Position numbers and translations under genes: made by a program
Source: Spirochaetales bacterium
Lineage (GTDB): Bacteria > Spirochaetota > Spirochaetia > SZUA-6 > JAFGRV01
Length of the DNA stretch: 54,991 bases
Assembly (NCBI GenBank): GCA_016930085.1
Contig: JAFGHO010000005.1
Coordinates: forward strand, 1-54,991
Reading direction: 5' to 3'
In this document: piece after piece, positions 17,132 through 26,118 of the stretch
Numbering within the stretch: position 1 is the stretch's first letter
How the letters are laid out: every line of letters begins with the position of its first letter
Notes under the pieces: model-generated
What the model was told of the DNA's origin: nothing
The model's input: the letters and a program-made list of their open reading frames with translations, nothing else
The model's database searches: none

Positions 17132-18394
17132 ATGTTTGCCCTTAACGTCATTATCGCAGTCGGTATAATTGCCCTTCCTTTTCTCTTCGGGTTTATCTTT
17201 TATGCCTTCTCGTTCAATATAAACGCGTCTCATGCCTTTGAAGAAATCGCAAGAAAAAAGGGAATTACCGTAACCAGACACGGTGTATTTAAAAGGCCGG
17301 CAATCGATGCCGTGATCGGCGGGGCGCGGCTTACCATGCGTACACGGTTTTCCGTATTTAAGGACAGCGTCGTCTTTTGTCTCTCGATGAATAAAAAATT
17401 GCCTTACGGACTCCGTATTGAGAAAAATATCTTGTTTACGGATGGTGATAACAGGGATTCGACACGATGCAAGACAGGCGATTCGATATTTGATGAGGCT
17501 GTGTATTTTTCCGTTCGGCACACCGCCGGTGCCGCCTGTTTTTTCAATGAAAAGCTGAGGATTCTCCTTGTAAAGATCGCCGGCATGGCCGAATGGTTTC
17601 TCACAGAAGACGACAACATACGTGTCGGCATGGCATATGTCAGGCAGCCGGCCCTCGAGAAAATGTTCCGGCTGATCCTTGAATTGCGTCCTCTCCTCGA
17701 AGCGAAACGATCCATAATAGAGGAACTCATCCAGAACGCCTTACATGATTCGTACCGGGGTGTCCGGCAGAAGAACCTCGATTTTCTCATCCTTTACTAT
17801 CCGGATGACCCCAAAACAAAAGAGACCGCGGAAAAGACATTCGGGCTTCCCGGCTGGGAGATAAAGTATGCTGCAGCGCAGTTTCTGGGAAAAGCCGGGT
17901 TTATGAAACTCTACGAGCGTCTTCATGAGGCCCCCGACGATATTAAAATGAAAATAATCAGGAGAATGAATGAAAACAGGTGGATTGTCAAAGTCGGGCC
18001 GCTTCTTTCGTTTCTCAGAATGACCGTTGTCGTACCGATTCAGCTTGAACTTATCGGGATTCTCGGACAAACGGCGTCAACGAGGGCTTGCCGGACCCTG
18101 ATCGATTTGCTCGGCCATGATGATTATGAAATCAGAAAATCGGCGGTAAAGGCTCTCGCGTCCTGCGGCACGATCGACGCGGTGGTCCCCCTCAACGCCG
18201 TAGCCCGGAAACTGATGGAAAATCCCTTTCTTCGCGCTGCGGCGAAGCGTTCGATCGCCTTGATCCGGAAGAAATACGGCGTGAAGGAAGGGTGGCTTTC
18301 CCTTACCGGTTCCCGGACCCTGGACGGTTCCCTCAGTATGACGGATGAAGCGGCGGAAGGAGGTATGTCGTTATCCGATGACGACATAAAATAG
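17132..18394 (+). CDS. Membrane-anchored HEAT-repeat protein
   Basis: 420 aa. One N-terminal transmembrane helix (about 3-28) is followed by a cytoplasmic region. The second half shows HEAT/PBS-lyase-like alpha repeats: LIQNALHDSYRGVRQKNLDFL, YAAAQFLGKAGF, and the clear RTLIDLLGHDDYEIRKSAVKALASCG. HEAT repeats act as protein-interaction scaffolds; the partner is unknown. AGGAAAAG precedes the ATG. A weak hairpin (AATGCAG/CTGCATT at 18400-18425) follows the stop and may help termination. Confidence 0.7.
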   Translation: MFALNVIIAVGIIALPFLFGFIFYAFSFNINASHAFEEIARKKGITVTRHGVFKRPAIDAVIGGARLTMRTRFSVFKDSVVFCLSMNKKLPYGLRIEKNILFTDGDNRDSTRCKTGDSIFDEAVYFSVRHTAGAACFFNEKLRILLVKIAGMAEWFLTEDDNIRVGMAYVRQPALEKMFRLILELRPLLEAKRSIIEELIQNALHDSYRGVRQKNLDFLILYYPDDPKTKETAEKTFGLPGWEIKYAAAQFLGKAGFMKLYERLHEAPDDIKMKIIRRMNENRWIVKVGPLLSFLRMTVVVPIQLELIGILGQTASTRACRTLIDLLGHDDYEIRKSAVKALASCGTIDAVVPLNAVARKLMENPFLRAAAKRSIALIRKKYGVKEGWLSLTGSRTLDGSLSMTDEAAEGGMSLSDDDIK

Positions 18395-18473
18395 TAACAA
18401 TGCAGGGTAACCGCGATCTGCATTAGAGATTGTAAGATTTTTCGCGGATATCATCGACAACTTCCATCCCTCC

Positions 18474-18502
18474 TTGATAAGCGGTGTCAAATTACGTATA
18501 CT
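18474..18502 (+). promoter_or_regulatory. Promoter of the CNB-acetate kinase-PduL gene
   Basis: TTGATA (18474-18479), a 17 bp spacer and TATACT (18497-18502). A start near 18509 leaves a leader of about 70 nt before the ATG at 18579. The position of this promoter argues against using the longer upstream open frame. Confidence 0.55.
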
Positions 18503-18510
18503 TTATTCAT

Positions 18511-18542
18511 CGATCAATCGATCGCCCGATCGCCCGATCACG
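18511..18542 (+). repeat. Short tandem repeat (8-bp unit CGATCGCC) in the leader of the acetate kinase fusion gene
   Basis: Four consecutive 8-bp units read CGATCAAT, CGATCGCC, CGATCGCC, CGATCACG. The inner two are identical and all begin CGATC. They fall in the predicted 5' untranslated region, between promoter and RBS. Confidence 0.7.
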
Positions 18543-18578
18543 GCGGTGTTCTGCAATCATGGAAATAAGGGAGAACAT

Positions 18579-20897
18579 ATGGATATCATGAATTTTTTAT
18601 TGACCAGGGTATCCCTTTTCAGGGGCTTTCCGGAAGACAAGCTGAAAACCCTTGTGGAGGAATCGACGGTGACTACCTTCGAACCGAATGAAGCGGTGAT
18701 CGAGTTCGGGGAGCAGGGCAATTTTCTGGGAGTGCTTTTACAAGGGGAAGCCGACGTGTCGGTTACCGATGACGGCGGAACCCGGCACATAATCGATCTG
18801 CTCAAAGAAGGAGACGTGTTCGGGGAAATGTCGATCATGACCGGGGATAAAACGATCGCCGATGTGATTGGCAAAACACGATGCACGGCGCTTCTTATCC
18901 CGCAGCCCGTGTTTGCAACCACCCTCATCGCTCATCCGCCCGCGATCACCGTTCTGTCAAAAACCATTTCGGAACGGCTCAAGCACTTTGCCTTTGACGA
19001 GAAAGGCCAGGAGATCGCAAAATCGGCATTCAAACGAAGCGAAGATCCATACGGTTTCATGTTGAAAAGCATTAAACCGATGAAGATTCTGGTCATCAAC
19101 TGCGGTTCGTCGTCGCTGAAATACAATCTTTTCGATACGGAGGATGAGGGAAAAACCGCGGAGGGCGGGGTCGAACGGATCGGGGAGGAGGGAACCCTTC
19201 ATGTCTATCATGGTCCCGGCGGGGAGGTCAGAAAGGAACTGCCAAGAGGAAGCCACAGCGAAGCCCTCAAGGCCATGGTGGAAGAGTTGTGTGATGAGAA
19301 AACAGGGGTGATCGGCTCACCGGAGGAGATCGGCGCCGTCGGCCACCGTGTCGTTCACGGCGGGGACAAGTTTATCGGGGCGATGGTGATTACCGATGAG
19401 TTACTCGGAAAAGTCGAGGAGCTTTCCGTTCTCGCCCCCCTTCATAACCCGATCAATCTTCTGGGAATCAGGGAAGCGAAGAAGGTTTTTCCCGGTATCC
19501 CCCACATTGCGGTCTTCGACACTTCCTTTCACCATACCATACCCCCTTACGCTTTTCTTTACGGTATTCCCTATGAATATTACGAAACAAAAAAAATAAG
19601 ACGGTACGGTTTTCACGGCATGTCGCACGCCTATGTGTCGCTGAAGGCGGCAGAGTACCTGAAGCGGCAGTACAACGAACTCGAGATCGTCACCTGTCAT
19701 CTCGGCAATGGCGCCTCTGTCTGCGCGGTCGATCACGGGAGGTCGGTGGATACTTCCATGGGATTTACCCCCACCGAAGGGCTTATCATGGGAACGAGGT
19801 GCGGGAATATCGATCCCGCCATTCTGGTACAGCTTGCAAGGGACGAAGGTATGGGCAGTAAGGAACTCGACCGGCTGATCAATAAGCAAAGTGGTATTCT
19901 CGGTATTTCCGGAATATCCAATGATATGAGGGAGATTCAGAAAGCGGCGGAAGAGGGAAACAACCGGGCGATTTTAGCGATCAAAACCTTCGCGTACCAT
20001 CTGAAAAAATATATCGGCGCCTATATGGCGGCAATGGGCGGCCTCGATGTCCTCGTCTTTACCGGCGGTATCGGGGAAAACAGTGCGGGGGTGAGAAGCC
20101 TTGCCTGTCAGGGACTCGACTGTATGGGTATCAATATCGATGAAAAACTGAACAGGCAGGCCGTTAGACCGGAGGGAGTCTGTGAAATATCAACGCCCTC
20201 TTCCAGTGTGAAAGTACTCGTCATCGCGACAAATGAAGCGCGGATGATCGCGCGGGAATCACTCAAAGTCCTGAAACAGGATCACGTGGAGCGGATTATC
20301 GGCATGCAGGAGAAGATACCCATCCCTATCGAAGTCTCCGCGCACCACCTCCATCTTTCACGGGAACACGTCGAAGCGCTTTTCGGCAAGGGTTACATCT
20401 TGACGAGTATCGCCGGCCTCTCGCAGCCCGGCCAGTTCGCCTGCAGGGAAACGGTCGATCTTATCGGTCCGCGCGGGAAGGTGGAACGCGTGCGGGTCCT
20501 TGGGCCGGAACGGAAGGAGACACAGATAGAAATAGCGATGACCGAACAATACAAACTCGGACTCCAGCCCCCGATACGTGAGTCCGGGGATTTGAGTGGT
20601 TCGCCGGGGGTAACGATCGCCGGACCGCGGTCAACCGTCACGATCGAAAAGGGGGTGATCTGCGCGATGCGCCATATCCATATGTCGACGGAAGAGGCCC
20701 TCCGCCTGGGGCTTCGCGACAGGGATATCGTCCGCGTCCGGGTCGACGGCGAGAGGGAACTCGTCTTCGGCGACGTTATGGTTCGCGTGCATCCCAACTA
20801 CCGGCTGGCCATGCATATCGATACGGATGAAGCGAACGCCGCGGATATTAAAACGGGGATGAAAGGCTATATCGAAGGAATACAAAGCAGGGAATAA
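18579..20897 (+). CDS. Fusion: cyclic-nucleotide-binding domain + acetate kinase + PduL-type phosphotransacylase
   Basis: 772 aa from the ATG at 18579, chosen because AAGGGAG lies just upstream. Residues 12-135 form a cNMP-binding (Crp-like) domain. Its phosphate cassette reads FGEMSIMTGDKTIADV, with Lys where cAMP binders usually have Arg. Residues 168-568 are acetate kinase: INCGSSSLK (Asn174), GHRVVHGG (Arg257), FDTSFHHT (Asp314), RYGFHGMSH, HLGNGAS, MGTRCG (Arg407), FTGGIGENS and TNEAR (Glu553) all intact. Residues 578-768 are PduL: metal-binding SAHHLHLS, LSQPGQFACRETVDLIGP, CAMRHIHMS and MHIDTDEANA. One chain could convert acyl-CoA to acyl phosphate and then to acetate plus ATP, with channelling and nucleotide control. 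It seems monocistronic. Confidence 0.93.
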   Translation: MDIMNFLLTRVSLFRGFPEDKLKTLVEESTVTTFEPNEAVIEFGEQGNFLGVLLQGEADVSVTDDGGTRHIIDLLKEGDVFGEMSIMTGDKTIADVIGKTRCTALLIPQPVFATTLIAHPPAITVLSKTISERLKHFAFDEKGQEIAKSAFKRSEDPYGFMLKSIKPMKILVINCGSSSLKYNLFDTEDEGKTAEGGVERIGEEGTLHVYHGPGGEVRKELPRGSHSEALKAMVEELCDEKTGVIGSPEEIGAVGHRVVHGGDKFIGAMVITDELLGKVEELSVLAPLHNPINLLGIREAKKVFPGIPHIAVFDTSFHHTIPPYAFLYGIPYEYYETKKIRRYGFHGMSHAYVSLKAAEYLKRQYNELEIVTCHLGNGASVCAVDHGRSVDTSMGFTPTEGLIMGTRCGNIDPAILVQLARDEGMGSKELDRLINKQSGILGISGISNDMREIQKAAEEGNNRAILAIKTFAYHLKKYIGAYMAAMGGLDVLVFTGGIGENSAGVRSLACQGLDCMGINIDEKLNRQAVRPEGVCEISTPSSSVKVLVIATNEARMIARESLKVLKQDHVERIIGMQEKIPIPIEVSAHHLHLSREHVEALFGKGYILTSIAGLSQPGQFACRETVDLIGPRGKVERVRVLGPERKETQIEIAMTEQYKLGLQPPIRESGDLSGSPGVTIAGPRSTVTIEKGVICAMRHIHMSTEEALRLGLRDRDIVRVRVDGERELVFGDVMVRVHPNYRLAMHIDTDEANAADIKTGMKGYIEGIQSRE

Positions 20898-20947
20898 CGC
20901 CCGTCGAATGCTTTCATGAATGATCGGGGTCCGGGAAGCCGACAGTT

Positions 20948-21679
20948 TTATGGTGTTCGATACGAGGTATTATCGTAGATAAAGGTATAGACGACCGATC
21001 CGATGCCGCAGAGATTCGCGATACCGGCAAAAGAAAGCGTCACGATCATTATATTTTCATTGAAATTTTCGCCGAACAACATCGCACCGATATTGATCGA
21101 CAAAGCCGCTGAAACAAACGACGCGAATGACAGATACATTCCCAGATCGGGAAGGGGTTTTTCGTTTTCATAAGCGTACATCGACTGGCGAAGATGATAA
21201 TATGAAACGCCGGTAATAAGGCTGCTTACGGCGAATAATTCATGCGACGCCATACAGCCGATACCCGAGTACATCCCCGCTTCCGAATCGCTAAAGACGG
21301 CGACCATGACAATGGAGGCGATATTTGTCGTTAAAAGACCGATATTGATCCAGTTCCAGAACCGTACACCCGCGATTCTCTCGGCGGGCGGCCTTATGGC
21401 CGTTCGCTGTGCCAGCTGTGAAGGAACGGGGGATGCATCGCCGGACGCTTCGGGGTGAAAAAGCATGCTGCCTGAGATCGTCGAAAGCAAAACGGTGTCG
21501 CCGCTCCATGGAAAGCAGCAGACGGGAAATTCGGTATAAAGCGGCGAATCGTCACGCGATATCGGCCATGGATCCGCATTGTCCGACCAACCGGTGAACG
21601 CCACCGCGAGAAGAAAAAAAACAAGACCGCCGAATGAAATATGGTAACGGGTTCGATTGTATCTGTTGCTTCGGTTCAC
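20948..21679 (-). CDS. Multi-pass membrane protein of unknown function
   Basis: 243 aa from a GTG start. An N-terminal hydrophobic segment (about 15-31, possibly a signal anchor) is followed by a roughly 70-residue non-cytoplasmic-looking region. Four hydrophobic helices then fill the C-terminal half (WINIGLLTTNIASIVMVAVF, ELFAVSSLITGVSYY, MYLSFASFVSAALSINIGAML, IVTLSFAGIANLCGIGSVVYTF). No family is recognised. It converges with the acetate kinase fusion gene, with 50 bp between the stops. Confidence 0.55.
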   Translation of the reverse strand: MNRSNRYNRTRYHISFGGLVFFLLAVAFTGWSDNADPWPISRDDSPLYTEFPVCCFPWSGDTVLLSTISGSMLFHPEASGDASPVPSQLAQRTAIRPPAERIAGVRFWNWINIGLLTTNIASIVMVAVFSDSEAGMYSGIGCMASHELFAVSSLITGVSYYHLRQSMYAYENEKPLPDLGMYLSFASFVSAALSINIGAMLFGENFNENIMIVTLSFAGIANLCGIGSVVYTFIYDNTSYRTP

Positions 21680-21753
21680 ACCTATAGTCTAAGACAACCG
21701 GTTTTGTTTTGCAAGATTTCACGAAAAATATTGTCGAGCGGTCCCGGTGATTA

Positions 21754-23190
21754 TCAGATCGATATATCGCCGATTTTTTTTATCGGCACCGCAGGCGGTA
21801 TTTCCGCCGTCGATAATACGGGAAGACGGGGATAGGAGGCATGCGTCAGTTTCCGCACACAGGTTCTCGTTTCCCGCGAGCAGACCAGCACCGGAATAAC
21901 ATCCTCCTCCTTTTTCCCTTGCTTCATTGCCGCATCGAGGCCGGCAAAAAAGTGTTTATACGCACCGGATTCGGCGGGAGAAATCATATCGGTATATTCC
22001 TCCCCGTAATCGAGGAGCTTCCGGTCCCCCTGGGGATTCACGGCAATGACGTGGAGAACCCCGTTTTTATCGAGAAATTGCGAGCAGATGTGAAGCCCGA
22101 GACGTTCCCTTACCTTTTCGACCAGACGTTCGGGTTTTTTCATCTGCGGTCCGTGATCGGCAAGGGTCTCGAGGATGTCGATGATATTCCGGATCGAAAC
22201 GCCTTCGTCGAGAAGGGCGCACAGTACCTGCTTTATTTCCGTTTTACCGAGCAGCCCGGTAATCTCTTCGACAAGGGCCGGGTAGTCGCCGGCGAGACTG
22301 TCCAGGATATTTTTCACTTCCTGTGTCCCTAAAAGCCTCGATGCGTGGTGCCTGATGATCTGAATCAGATGCGTCGTAAGAAGGGTCTGGGTATCCACGA
22401 CCGAATAGCCGCTTCGTTCCGCCTTTTCCCGTACTTCCTCATCTATCCAGATTGCCGGCAGATTGAATGCCGGTTCCGTCGCCGCTTCGCCCCTCACTTT
22501 TTCCCTGACGCGTTTTGTTTCGATGGCAAGGTATTTTGAGATCCGGAGGGTCCCCTTTCCCGCGGCGATCCCCTTGAGGGAGATGCGGTATTCATCGGGT
22601 TCGAGATTCATGTTCGCTCGTATGACAATACGGGGAACGACAAGTCCCAGGGATAAGGCGATTTCCCTGCGGACCCGTGACATCCGCTTGAGAAGTGCGG
22701 TCTGGTCCGTGATCAGGGGTGAAAGACCGAACCCGACTTCGAGCGTGAGGGGATTGAAATAAAGCGGTTCGGAAGGTCCCCGTTCGGAGGGGACGGGATC
22801 TTCGGGATCCGGGGAGAAGGAGGTCGTTCCGTTTTCACGATAGACCAGGGCCTTAAGCCGGAAAACGGAGGAATACTTCCAGTCCTTTTCTTTCAGCGCT
22901 TCACCCGGTTCATACTCGCCGTACAAAGCTTCGGCGAGGCGGGGATAGTGGATGACGGGAGTCCCCCCCGCCCCCGCATCGGCAATCATGGTACCGGCTT
23001 CATCCCCTTTTCCCTTCCGGATGACGCCCGGACCGGGAACGTATGAAAAGGTGAGGCCTCTGAGGAGGGAAAGCGAGGATTTCACTACCTTTTCCGAAAG
23101 GGACAGCGCGACGGCAGTCTTGTTTTCATTGACGATGAGTATATCGGCCGCCTCAGGCGGCTTTTCGTTATTGCTGTCGTTATCCGGCAT
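21754..23190 (-). CDS. Soluble stand-alone FlhA C-terminal-domain protein
   Basis: 478 aa with no transmembrane helix. Residues about 143-478 align by motif with the cytoplasmic domain of flagellar export protein FlhA: NPLTLEVGFGLSPLI, RREIALSLGLVVPRIVIR, EYRISLKGI, EPAFNLPAIWIDEE, GYSVVDTQTLLTTHL, EGVSIRNIIDILETLAD, PVLVCSRETRTCVRKL and LPVLSTAEIPP. The eight-helix membrane domain that forms the export gate is absent. The first 140 residues (DILIVNENKTAVALSLSEKVVK..., plus a linker rich in Pro/Glu) are not from FlhA. In FlhA this domain docks chaperone-substrate complexes; a paralogue could act as a soluble competitor or adaptor. No flagellar gene is adjacent. AAAAGGAAG precedes the ATG. Confidence 0.88.
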   Translation of the reverse strand: MPDNDSNNEKPPEAADILIVNENKTAVALSLSEKVVKSSLSLLRGLTFSYVPGPGVIRKGKGDEAGTMIADAGAGGTPVIHYPRLAEALYGEYEPGEALKEKDWKYSSVFRLKALVYRENGTTSFSPDPEDPVPSERGPSEPLYFNPLTLEVGFGLSPLITDQTALLKRMSRVRREIALSLGLVVPRIVIRANMNLEPDEYRISLKGIAAGKGTLRISKYLAIETKRVREKVRGEAATEPAFNLPAIWIDEEVREKAERSGYSVVDTQTLLTTHLIQIIRHHASRLLGTQEVKNILDSLAGDYPALVEEITGLLGKTEIKQVLCALLDEGVSIRNIIDILETLADHGPQMKKPERLVEKVRERLGLHICSQFLDKNGVLHVIAVNPQGDRKLLDYGEEYTDMISPAESGAYKHFFAGLDAAMKQGKKEEDVIPVLVCSRETRTCVRKLTHASYPRLPVLSTAEIPPAVPIKKIGDISI

Positions 23191-23328
23191 TCGGGCTTCC
23201 TTTTAGAAAAAATGATTTCAAAAATAATAACACAGATTCACCTGAGAATAAAGTAAGATAACGATTGTATTTTCAAGGCGGCAAGCGTCATGGTACCTGC
23301 CCCCGATCCCTCATCATATAAACAGCCG

Positions 23329-23727
23329 TTATTTCTCGAATTCGTAAGGCCAGCGTGTGTATCCGCCCCAGTTCATCATTTTCGTATACCCTTTTTCTTC
23401 GAGTTTTTTTATAACACCCTGGGCCCTTCCTCCGGTTTCGCAGTAAACGATGTAGAACTGCACAATCGGCAGTTCGTCGAGTTTTTCCAGAATAACTCCG
23501 GACGGGTACGATTCCGCCGTCGGAATATGGCCGTTGTCATAGGCTGTCCGGGGACGGACATCGATAATCCGGATCGATTCATCAGGATTCATGGTCAACG
23601 TCCTCAGTGCTTCCGGTTCGAGATATTGTGTCAGCATCTCGGCCTCCGTGCTTGACACATACCCTTCATAACAACCGGTTAACAGCAGGATGAAGAGAAG
23701 CAGAGATGTGATTATCATCGGTTTCAT
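23329..23727 (-). CDS. Rhodanese-like lipoprotein
   Basis: 132 aa. A signal peptide with lipobox LLTGC (lipidated Cys19) is followed by a single rhodanese domain: IRIIDVRPRTAYDNGHIPTA, then the active-site loop VYCETGGRAQ with Cys near residue 94, and a C-terminal GYTKMMNWGGYTRWPYEFEK. Single-domain rhodaneses transfer sulfane sulfur or bind sulfur and phosphate ligands. Here it would sit in the periplasm on a membrane. AGAAAGGAAA is the RBS. The gene stands alone. Confidence 0.88.
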   Translation of the reverse strand: MKPMIITSLLLFILLLTGCYEGYVSSTEAEMLTQYLEPEALRTLTMNPDESIRIIDVRPRTAYDNGHIPTAESYPSGVILEKLDELPIVQFYIVYCETGGRAQGVIKKLEEKGYTKMMNWGGYTRWPYEFEK

Positions 23728-23957
23728 ATAATTTTTCCTTTCTCAATGCTTTTGTGAATATAAGGTAATCATGAAATGATGTATAATCAATACTAAAATA
23801 CTAATAAAATAAATAGATAGAACCAAATAATTATATTAAATAAGTTAGATAAGAGGCGACAGATGTATTGCCTCTCTGTTTTATTATTTGAACGGGAATT
23901 TATTTTTTCCGGTACCGGTTTGAAGCATCGTATTCAATGGGCCGGCTTTATTACCCG
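23728..23957. other. AT-rich intergenic stretch with one hairpin
   Basis: No gene is seen. An AGAGGC/GCCTCT hairpin occurs around 23850-23877, close to short T-rich stretches on the plus strand. It could end minus-strand transcription from the CPBP protease gene, but no proper T run follows on that strand. Confidence 0.3.
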
Positions 23958-24947
23958 CTACAGCCGGTTTTCTTCCTTGGTTTCAATGGTTTTCTCTTTG
24001 TCTTTTTCCTGTTCCCCGAGTACCTGAACAAAGGAATCCGTTATCTCTTTCGAACGGACGAGATATATACCGATCGAAACAAGGATGAAAAGGGGGACGG
24101 ATGCGACAAGAATCGGGAGGCGGTAGAAGCCGTTTTCCGCAACGAGAAATGTAGGAAGGTTTGAAGAATCCACGGACAGGATGATGAGCACGTTGTAGAG
24201 AAAATGGACCGCCATCGAGGTATAGATCGATCCCGAGCAGTAGTAGATAAACCCGAGGAAAAATCCGACGAGAAAGAGTGCCGGCAGGCCGAGCGGATTT
24301 TGATGGAAAAGGGCAAAGACCAGCCCCGAGACGAGACAATGCCACGGAAAACTCAATTTTCTCTGAAGCGTGCGCTGGAAGTATCCCCTGAAAAGGAATT
24401 CTTCACAAATGGCCGGGGTGAGTGACAACCCGGTAAGCGTGACGATGAGTTCCGGGATCGATTCTATTTTGTAAAGGGGCCGTGCTATTTCGGAAAGCCG
24501 TTCGAACACGGGAAAGAGGAAATAGAAAAAGCGCGAGGTCGCGTCGACGATCGGTATGACAAAGAAAACACCCAGAAGCGAAAGCAGGATCGCCGGAAGA
24601 TGGAGGTGGTCCGATTGAATATACGCCCCGATATCCGTGGTATGCCATTTTCTCATGATGAGAAGCGGAACGGTGAGAAAAAGGCCGAACTGAAAAAAGA
24701 AGGTAAGAATGAGAATAAAATATTTATAGCGCCGGTAAAAGGCCGAGTATATATCGATAAAATTAAAATCATCGAATGAAAAAGTGAAACCGCCGAGCGC
24801 AGCGTCGATACCGACATAAAGGTTGGCGATGATAGAGGGGATGAATGAATACAGGCCTCCCGTTATAAAAACGAGGATAAAGGAGGCGAAAAGGGGGCTT
24901 TTCCCGCCCTTTTCCCAGGTGCCGTTTAAACGGATGGTTCTTTCCAT
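23958..24947 (-). CDS. CPBP family intramembrane metalloprotease (CAAX-protease-like)
   Basis: 329 aa, about eight transmembrane helices. ABI/CPBP motifs are intact: EExxxR in CEEFLFRGYFQ (Glu182, Glu183, Arg187), FxxxH in FALFHQNPLG (His215), and HxxxN in VHFLYNV (His248, Asn252). The family includes Rce1-like prenyl-protein proteases and bacterial protein-maturation enzymes; the substrate is unknown. It follows the multi-pass protein at 24963-25985 by 15 bp, so the two are probably cotranscribed. Confidence 0.9.
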   Translation of the reverse strand: MERTIRLNGTWEKGGKSPLFASFILVFITGGLYSFIPSIIANLYVGIDAALGGFTFSFDDFNFIDIYSAFYRRYKYFILILTFFFQFGLFLTVPLLIMRKWHTTDIGAYIQSDHLHLPAILLSLLGVFFVIPIVDATSRFFYFLFPVFERLSEIARPLYKIESIPELIVTLTGLSLTPAICEEFLFRGYFQRTLQRKLSFPWHCLVSGLVFALFHQNPLGLPALFLVGFFLGFIYYCSGSIYTSMAVHFLYNVLIILSVDSSNLPTFLVAENGFYRLPILVASVPLFILVSIGIYLVRSKEITDSFVQVLGEQEKDKEKTIETKEENRL

Positions 24948-24962
24948 TATTTCGCTTCCCGC

Positions 24963-25985
24963 CTACAGATCGCCGTCCGGCGGCGGTTCCGAATATTCCA
25001 CATCCGCAGGAATACTTGAGAGTTTTTCCGTCTTTTCGTTTTTTACCCTGAGATCGATGTAAAAGAGCGCGGAAAAGAGGGGCGATATGAAGATGGTGGC
25101 AACGCCGCTTAAAAAGGAGGCGATAAAGATCGGGACGACCGCGTTTGAAAACATCTCTTTTATAAGGTCATACATCCGCGTCATATCGTAGTTCGCCGCG
25201 TTATCCAGTACCTGTTCGAACAGCGAGGAATAAAAAGGCATCATCACGCTGAAGGTGATGGGGCCGGTCACTATCGAGACGGCGAACGAGAGGGCGAGCG
25301 AAAAGACGAGCAGATAGCCGAACACACGCCACCAGCTCTGGTTGACGAGTTTGAAGCTGTTTTTAAAGCTTTGAACCACCCCGGCATCCGAATATAGGAC
25401 GTCTTCCTGGATGAAATTGAAACTGTAGACGAGCCATATAATAAAACCGATAGCGACAATGATCCCGACGGCAACGATGATACCGGAAAGCACCCCGCTG
25501 ATGAGGGAGAACAATCCCCCGGTCAACCCGATCGCGATCGCGACGGCCAGATACCCGCCCGCGAAGATGGCAACAAGGAGGAGGACCTGAAGCACGAGCT
25601 TTCCCAGTTTTTCTTTCAGGACGACGAGAATGATTTCCTTTATATCCGTCGATTCGTTTTTTGCCGCCCTGAAGGCCGTCAGCACGATCACCGCCCTGGC
25701 AAACAGCAGTAAAAGACCGCCGACTATGGAGGCGATAAGGATGGCGGAGAGGAACGGGCCAATGGCTGAAAAAACGGCATAAGGATTTGCCGATAGATCG
25801 CCCTGCACGATTTTTGAGATAAATTCGAAATACGGCCCCATCCAGAGGATCGTCGAAAAGGAGATGATAAAGTAGGCGGGAACGGCGGTAATGAGGGTGT
25901 TTTTCCATGTATGTTTTAGCATCCTGAAGGTGCCTTCGAACAATTCCGAAAGGGTATATTCCCTGATAAAAGGTTTTTCTGTCAT
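24963..25985 (-). CDS. Multi-pass membrane protein, first gene of a pair with the CPBP protease
   Basis: 340 aa with about six to eight hydrophobic segments, including a Gly-rich stretch (IFAGGYLAVAIAIGLTGGLFSLISGVLSG). The layout (FIREYTLSELFEGTFRMLKHTWKN at the N-terminus, then repeated helix pairs, a cytoplasmic Pro/Glu tail) resembles membrane proteins annotated as glycerophosphoryl-phosphodiesterase membrane-domain-like. No catalytic domain is present. AGAAAGGAAG is the RBS. It is transcribed away from a protein of similar type at 26169-27002. Confidence 0.65.
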   Translation of the reverse strand: MTEKPFIREYTLSELFEGTFRMLKHTWKNTLITAVPAYFIISFSTILWMGPYFEFISKIVQGDLSANPYAVFSAIGPFLSAILIASIVGGLLLLFARAVIVLTAFRAAKNESTDIKEIILVVLKEKLGKLVLQVLLLVAIFAGGYLAVAIAIGLTGGLFSLISGVLSGIIVAVGIIVAIGFIIWLVYSFNFIQEDVLYSDAGVVQSFKNSFKLVNQSWWRVFGYLLVFSLALSFAVSIVTGPITFSVMMPFYSSLFEQVLDNAANYDMTRMYDLIKEMFSNAVVPIFIASFLSGVATIFISPLFSALFYIDLRVKNEKTEKLSSIPADVEYSEPPPDGDL

Positions 25986-26046
25986 CGATACTTCCTTTCT
26001 TTCGCAATAAACGGTACGGGAGTGTCTCCGGGTCCGTTCATGCTAC

Positions 26047-26079
26047 TATATAGACTAGTGAAAAAGCATATTCTGTCAA
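26047..26079 (-). promoter_or_regulatory. Candidate promoter for the membrane-protein/CPBP operon
   Basis: On the minus strand TTGACA (26074-26079) is followed by TCTATA (26049-26054) after 19 bp, or TATATA (26047-26052) after 21 bp. The -35 box is perfect and the spacing is longer than ideal. Confidence 0.35.
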
Positions 26080-26118
26080 GATAGTATGAGAGTTGTCGTA
26101 AAAAAAAGAAAAAAAGAT

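Noticed and set aside
18474-18578. Longer N-terminus for the acetate kinase fusion
   Set aside because: This stretch contains a 17-bp-spaced promoter and a tandem repeat, and the strong RBS belongs to the ATG at 18579.
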